Made by a program: the position numbers and the translations under genes
Notes under the pieces: generated by a model
Seen by the model: only the letters and a program-made list of their open reading frames with translations
Told to the model about the DNA's origin: nothing
The model's database searches: none
Assembly: GCA_028821405.1 (NCBI GenBank)
Contig: JAPPGK010000026.1
Span: forward strand, 1 to 45,016
DNA from: Gammaproteobacteria bacterium
GTDB taxonomy: Bacteria; Pseudomonadota; Gammaproteobacteria; Pseudomonadales; Azotimanducaceae
DNA length: 45,016 nt
Direction: 5' to 3'
In this document: in pieces, positions 41,162-45,016 of the stretch
How positions within the stretch are numbered: position 1 is the stretch's first letter
Layout: the number at the start of each line of letters is the position of its first letter

Positions 41162-41514
41162 ATGGCTAAAGGGAAATGGGCGCAGGTACTCGACGCCGTC
41201 GACCGGCCGCTGAGGTTCTACGCGTTGGCGCTGCTCGTGGTGGACGGGGCGATCAGGCTACGTGCTGGTTTGCGCTGGACGGTTCGCAACGTTTCTACGC
41301 GGTCCTGATCATGGCGGGGCTCTTTCTCGTGGTGGTGGTCATGGTCGGTGTGATAACGTTCCTGCGCCCAGAGAACTTGCAGACGAAGCTTGAGGAACTC
41401 GAAGACGTAATCAACGGCGAAGGATTCAGAGATGCAATCGAAGAGATCGTCGAGGAAAAACTTGCGTCGCGTGATAGACGGCGGGCTGCGGAAGGGAGTA
41501 ACAATGATTCTTGA
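41162..41514 (+). pseudogene. Two-helix membrane protein gene, frameshifted
   Basis: From ATG 41162 the frame reads MAKGKWAQVLDAVDRPLRFY then ALALLVVDGA, a first membrane helix. Somewhere in 41240-41285 coding moves to another frame, where FYAVLIMAGLFLVVVVMVGV, a second membrane helix, is followed by an acidic cytosolic tail (LEELEDVINGEGFRDAIEEI) to TGA 41514. Together they make one plausible 117-residue protein of a common two-helix hypothetical type. One base lost or gained explains it, either true decay or a sequence error. It overlaps the downstream winged-helix gene by 11 bases, so the pair was once an operon. Confidence 0.6.
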
Positions 41515-41761
41515 CGGAGACCCCGTAGGCAGGAAGGTCAAGCTAGCGTTTGTCGGGAAGGGCAGGCGGTGGCGGACGGTGGGCGGCATCGCGCGAGACG
41601 CGGGCCTGCCGAGGAACGTGGTCAGGGACTACATCGCCGAACGGAACCAGTGTTTCGTCACGCCGCGGGTTTCGCCAGGTGGGAAGAAGCTTTACGGCAT
41701 CCGTCTGGACGATCTGGATCAGGACTTCCCGTCGAGGCAAAGCCAGGTAGCTGGGGGCTGA
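41504..41761 (+). CDS. Small winged-helix-like protein
   Basis: 85 residues. WRTVGGIARDAGLPRNVVRDYI looks like a helix-turn-helix, followed by a beta wing (CFVTPRVSPGGKKLYGIRLDD), so a winged-helix DNA- or RNA-binding fold is likely. No family name can be given. ATG 41504 has GGAAGGGAG just upstream and overlaps the end of the membrane-protein gene, so the two were co-translated. As partner of a two-helix membrane protein in a defence region it may be a regulator or sensor, which is inference only. Confidence 0.6.
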   Translation: MILDGDPVGRKVKLAFVGKGRRWRTVGGIARDAGLPRNVVRDYIAERNQCFVTPRVSPGGKKLYGIRLDDLDQDFPSRQSQVAGG

Positions 41762-41959
41762 ATCCGTCGATCCCGAGTGGGGCCTCTCCCCGACCGAGGG
41801 AATCAACAGAGCTGGCGTCTGGCATCGGAGATCCAGATCCTGGCTCGGAGCATCGCCTCTTGGGGAACGCGGACTGGGCTGGTACTTTCGATTCTCGCCC
41901 GTTCGAACCCGAGGACGGCAGTGACGGAGAACATCGTATCCAGCCGTGAAGTTCCCAAG

Positions 41960-42511
41960 ATGACTGCGGGACAGGCGGCGCTGGTCGAGTTGATGAACCG
42001 TTACCTGAACGGCCTGCTCGATCCCTTCGCCACGCTCCTGGAAGTCCACAAGCTGATGTACTTCATGCAGGCGGCAGGGCAGCCGTTGCGGTTACAGTTC
42101 GCCAAGGCTCCGTACGGCCCGTATGCGGGGAACCTGCGCCATGTCCTCAACGTCATTGAGGGGCATTTCGTATTGGGCTACGCCGACGGCGGCGATGCGC
42201 CCAACAAGCAACTGGTAGTCCTCCCCGGTGCCGTTGAGAAGGCTGCCACCGTTCTCCGTCGCTCGCCCAGGACGCAAGAGAGACTCGATAGGGTCGCTGA
42301 CCTAGTCAGCGGATTCGAATCGGCCTTTGGCTTGGAACTGCTATCCACTGTGCATTGGGTACTCGAACACGACGGTCCGGCATCGCTGGAGGAGGTCGTA
42401 GCGCGGACGCACGAATGGAACGAGCGCAAGAACCGCTTTTCGCCTCGGCAGATCGAGCTGGCGACAGAGATCTTGACGGACAAGGGATGGTCGCAACTCG
42501 GCTGGGCGTAG
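41960..42511 (+). CDS. DarG C-terminal domain without its macrodomain
   Basis: 183 residues from ATG 41960, matching what I know of the C-terminal part of DarG, antitoxin of the DarTG DNA-ADP-ribosylation system: MTAGQAALVELMNRYLNGLL then LLEVHKLMYFMQAAGQPLRL and YGPYAGNLRHVLNVIEGHF. In full-length DarG this follows a macrodomain that removes ADP-ribose from DNA. Here the macrodomain is absent: the same frame continues left only to GTG 41777 with unrelated sequence, and no DarT gene is nearby. In DarG this C-terminal region binds and blocks DarT, so the fragment could act as a stand-alone inhibitor, or be a remnant. The upstream linker REVPKMTAG suggests truncation of a longer gene. Confidence 0.65.
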   Translation: MTAGQAALVELMNRYLNGLLDPFATLLEVHKLMYFMQAAGQPLRLQFAKAPYGPYAGNLRHVLNVIEGHFVLGYADGGDAPNKQLVVLPGAVEKAATVLRRSPRTQERLDRVADLVSGFESAFGLELLSTVHWVLEHDGPASLEEVVARTHEWNERKNRFSPRQIELATEILTDKGWSQLGWA

Positions 42512-42523
42512 ACCGACAAGACC

Positions 42524-43587
42524 ATGGTGATCCCCAACAGAGAGGGCAAGTGCTGCGATGCGGTTATCAGGCAGATAGAGAGAGCCACGGGAACCAAGCG
42601 AACGGTTGTCTCCGATCCCGAATTGACCGGCGAAGGGCCGCCTGTCGATTTTGCGTTACGGTGGGCGACCAGGAATACGCCCTCGAACACACAAAGATCT
42701 TGCCCTTTGACGACCGTATCGAGGCAGCGAGAGCGCACCAGGATATCAGTGCTTGTCTGTCGGAGTGGTTCCCTGGGCCATTGCCGGGAGACGCCTTCTA
42801 CGAGATCTATTTGCCGCGGGGTGTTCCACGCCCAGGGCGCGGCGCGCAGGGAGAACGCCGCCGGACGGGGCTTCACGCTTGGATCAACACCTCGGTGGAC
42901 GCTCTGCAGGCCCGCGCACCAGCGCGGCGCCGATGGTCGCCCCATGTGTATGAACTCGACTAACTCAGTGGTCGACCTGACGGTTGGGACTGCGAGTTCA
43001 CGCTGGCACGCTCAAGCGATGGGGTTCTCCCGCCGAGAGAGGCCGGATCGCTCGCTCTCTTTGTCGGATCGCCGGACGACCCGGAGTTGCCATTCATCAA
43101 AGTTCTGCGAGGGGCATTCGAGAAGAAGTGCCCAAAATTGGCGCGTTGCAAGGAGCTTTCGCCAGACACCCTGACAGTTCTGATCTTGGAGGCTATCGAT
43201 CTGCCGTTTCACCATGACCGGTACATTGCTGAACAGCTGCCTGGGTTGCTGCGAGGCTGTGCGGTTGAGCCCGATCAGATTTTCTTGGTGTACCCAAGTA
43301 GCGTCTTCTGGGCCGTGTGGGTCGTGAAAAGAGCCGACGTTCGGTGGCCCGACGAGCGTCTTCCTATGCCCCACAAGGGATATCAGGATCCCCCAAGACT
43401 CATACCGGAGGATGCATACCCAAAGCACTTTGTTGAGCAGTTCAACCGTGGCGTGGGCCGTGAGACTCCCGCCAGATGGCGACCGCTTTCATTTCGGAGG
43501 CCGATCTTGAAGACGCCAAAAGGAGTGTACCGCTCATGCCGGGCTGCGAGCCGAGGCCGCCCGCCTGATTTGCGCTCCCCGCGCTGA
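42524..43587 (+). pseudogene. Hypothetical gene broken by a frameshift and a stop
   Basis: ATG 42524, 12 bp after the DarG-like gene, starts MVIPNREGKCCDAVIRQIER and reads to PPVDFALR, where a one-base loss at about 42660 moves coding to the next frame (VGDQEYALEHTKILPFDDRI). That frame meets TAA at 42961-42963 (after VYELD), but protein-like sequence resumes at once in the same frame (LSGRPDGWDCEFTLARSS, then LPFIKVLRGAFEKKCPKLAR) until TGA 43587. CAA-to-TAA is a simple cause. Restored, it would give about 355 residues of unknown family. The final 167-codon part could still be expressed alone. Confidence 0.6.
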
Positions 43588-43713
43588 TGTGAGCGTTTCC
43601 CGGTAACACCACACGTCGCACACGGTATTAGCGTCGATTCACGGCGAGCTCGGTGAACCCTCACGGCGTTCCCTTGGCGTCGGAACCGGACATACCTTGC
43701 CCACAGTACCCCA

Positions 43714-44072
43714 ATGGGTTATAGGATCGGGAAGCACACCGTAGCGGAGACGTCAACATTCACCCGCCAAGCCAGCAAGCTATTCGCGGACGACGAGAAA
43801 ACGCGAGTTGATCGACCTCCTCGCCACCGACCCGCTTGCTGGCGACGTCATCCCCGGAACCGGCGGCGTGCGCAAGCTCCGCTTCTCCGCGGCCGGCACT
43901 GGCAAGCGTGGGGGCGGCCGCGTTGTCTACTACTACCTACGACACAACGCCCGTCTACGCGCTGCTGGCCTACGCCAAGTCCGCTAGGACCGATCTCACG
44001 CCAGTCGAGCGCCGAAAGGTTGCACGACTCGTCGCAGCGATCAGAACTGAGACAAGGAGAAGCGAACCATGA
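43714..44072 (+). pseudogene. RelE/HigB-type toxin gene with two frameshifts
   Basis: Three pieces in successive frames make one RelE-superfamily toxin: MGYRIGKHTVAETSTFTRQA from ATG 43714, then RELIDLLATDPLAGDVIPGT and GGVRKLRFSAAGTGKRGGGR, then PVYALLAYAKSARTDLTPVE to TGA 44072. Removing one A from the AAAA at 43798-43801 and one C from the CC at 43936-43937 restores the full frame of about 118 codons. VRKLRF and GGGRVVYYY are typical of the NadS-linked HigB/RelE toxins. The toxin is thus inactive unless these are sequencing errors at short homopolymers. It overlaps the antitoxin gene by ATGA. Confidence 0.75.
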
Positions 44073-44350
44073 CCACTTTCGGCGACGACCTCGTCCGGTC
44101 CCTCCAGGAAGCGCTCGCCCACGCCAAGGGCGAGGGCCCTGCCATCGTTCACAAGGCAGTCTCGCCGCGCGAGGTTCGCGAGGCCCTGCACCTCACGCAA
44201 GCCGAGATGGCGCCCTTGTTGGGCATGAGCCCCTCCGGCTACCGCAAGTGGGAGCAGGGAAAGCGGCGCGTCAGCGGCCCCGCTGCGGCGTTACTTCAGG
44301 TCATCCGCAAGGAACCCGCCGCCGTCAAGCGCGCCCTGCTCGCCTCCTAG
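44069..44350 (+). CDS. HTH antitoxin (HigA/NadS-like)
   Basis: 93 residues. The C-terminal half is a Xre-type helix-turn-helix: SPREVREALHLTQAEMAPLL then GMSPSGYRKWEQGKR, as in NadS/HigA antitoxins, which lie downstream of their toxin gene. AAGGAG precedes ATG 44069, which overlaps the toxin TGA. It would neutralise the RelE-type toxin and repress the operon. It is intact while the toxin gene is broken, a common fate of decaying modules. Confidence 0.88.
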   Translation: MTTFGDDLVRSLQEALAHAKGEGPAIVHKAVSPREVREALHLTQAEMAPLLGMSPSGYRKWEQGKRRVSGPAAALLQVIRKEPAAVKRALLAS

Positions 44351-44901
44351 TGGCAACCGCTATCGAAGGTCCTGGGTGGATTCGCCCACGTGTACGGCCC
44401 CTAGCCTCGACGCTTGAGCAACTCGACGAGCCGCGTGTACTCGCCATCGCCTAGGGCTATGGTATGGACGGCGAGATCGACACCGGCGGTGCCGTGCCCC
44501 GAACAATCCGTCGGCTTGGCGGTGGCCCCCGGCCTGACTGACCTCGGCGAGCTAGGTGACCTTGGCGCCAGAAAGGCAGCGAAGCAGATTCCGGATCGCT
44601 GCCGAACCCACTTCTTCTAGCTCGTTCTCTGCTCTGACGTGTTTCATCGTTTGATGAAACGAGCCTAAACGGTGAAACAGACCAAGATGTGCGGTCGACT
44701 GAATGCTAGACATGGCTACCGCTTCGCGCGTGGAACGTGGTGGCCACAGGCGGCGTTGTACGGTGTGATGCTCATTAAAGTTGGGCGAATGAGGACCTGT
44801 TTGACGTTCTGGATCTGCGGACGCGTCTTCACCGATTGGTGAGGACAAGAGAGGCCATTAGGACCGCTTAAGATAACGAAAAATGATATATTACGAGCGC
44901 C
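44351..44901. other. 550-bp gap with possible decayed minus-strand gene
   Basis: No complete gene. On the minus strand two short protein-like pieces in different frames, MKHVRAENELEEVGSAAIRN (from ATG 44647) and VDLAVHTIALGDGEYTRLVE (ending at TAG 44401-44403), might be parts of one broken small gene. The last 50 bp are AT-rich (AAATGATATATTACG) and probably hold the promoter of the gene at 44902. Confidence 0.35.
44641..44660. promoter_or_regulatory. Perfect 8-bp inverted repeat, operator-like
   Basis: GTTTCATC and GATGAAAC flank GTTT; a third half-site GGTGAAAC lies 11 bp further right (44671-44678). The first arm overlaps the ATG of the possible decayed minus-strand gene. Arrays like this usually bind small dimeric repressors. 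No T-run follows, so a terminator is less likely. Confidence 0.45.
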
Positions 44902-45016
44902 ATGTGTGCACTAAAAACGACCACCGCGCGGGATTTGGTGGTGGAGTTCGCCGCGCGGGGGCAATACCACTTCACATCGTCGGAGTTCCGCTCGGCGCTG
45001 GGCGTATCGGTGGCAG
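44902..45016 (+). CDS. AbiEi-like antitoxin N-terminus (cut by window end)
   Basis: 38 codons from ATG 44902 to the window edge: LKTTTARDLVVEFAARGQYH then FTSSEFRSALGVSVA. This looks like the N-terminal winged helix of type IV antitoxins of the AbiEi family, whose start typically reads as 'ARGxYHFTxxEAxxALG'. AbiEi represses its operon and counters the nucleotidyltransferase toxin AbiEii, which would lie beyond the window. An AT-rich hexamer TATATT at 44887-44892 is only 9 bp before the ATG, so the transcript may be nearly leaderless. Too short for certainty. Confidence 0.5.
   Translation, partial: MCALKTTTARDLVVEFAARGQYHFTSSEFRSALGVSVA

Overview
The window looks like a piece of chromosome from a GC-rich, Gram-negative bacterium, most likely an uncultivated proteobacterium. 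The signs are a TonB-dependent receptor, a Coq4-type ubiquinone protein, bacterial tRNA genes with encoded CCA, and many oxygenase and CoA-linked catabolic genes; taxonomy below this level is inference. It falls into two parts that meet at a pair of tRNA genes near 26.5 kb.

Positions 1-26.2 kb are metabolic. From the left come a truncated TonB-dependent receptor, a G-homopolymer tract, a Coq4 homologue, an SDR dehydrogenase, an Rpn-type nuclease gene, an ADP-ribosylglycohydrolase fusion and an orphan periplasmic binding protein. A tight seven-gene catabolic operon follows (8.6-15.8 kb): phytanoyl-CoA-type dioxygenase, amidohydrolase, acyl-CoA dehydrogenase, metallo-beta-lactamase-fold hydrolase, TauD-type dioxygenase, second phytanoyl-CoA-type dioxygenase, MFS carrier. 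Then come a truncated PIN gene, a class III CoA-transferase, and a minus-strand operon of RraA homologue, thioredoxin-fused protein and a UGSC selenoprotein. The UGSC gene is read through an in-frame TGA with a SECIS-like hairpin beside it. After these lie a two-gene membrane cassette, a Fic protein, a CmcJ/NvfI-type oxidoreductase and an N-acyl-D-amino-acid deacylase, with a decayed partial copy of the last beyond an AbrB-Doc toxin-antitoxin pair.

A short palindromic repeat (GTAG followed by an 8-bp stem around CTTGT) is scattered through this part and absent from the rest. In four genes the TAG inside the repeat is the actual stop codon. A fifth gene ends in a TAA inside a related repeat.

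From tRNA-Val and tRNA-Asp to the right edge the content is defence and conflict genes: a TrlF-like PHP/SMC-type ATPase with a downstream PD-(D/E)XK protein (a candidate two-gene defence unit), a PARIS-like AAA ATPase plus DUF4435 pair in lower-GC DNA, a complete type I restriction-modification operon (hsdM-hsdS-hsdR), a membrane-protein/winged-helix pair, a DarG C-terminal domain without its macrodomain, a frameshifted RelE-type toxin with an intact HTH antitoxin, and the start of an AbiEi-like gene. Many genes between 41 and 44 kb carry single-base frameshifts, from real decay or sequence error. Long stretches between the defence genes hold nothing I can identify.
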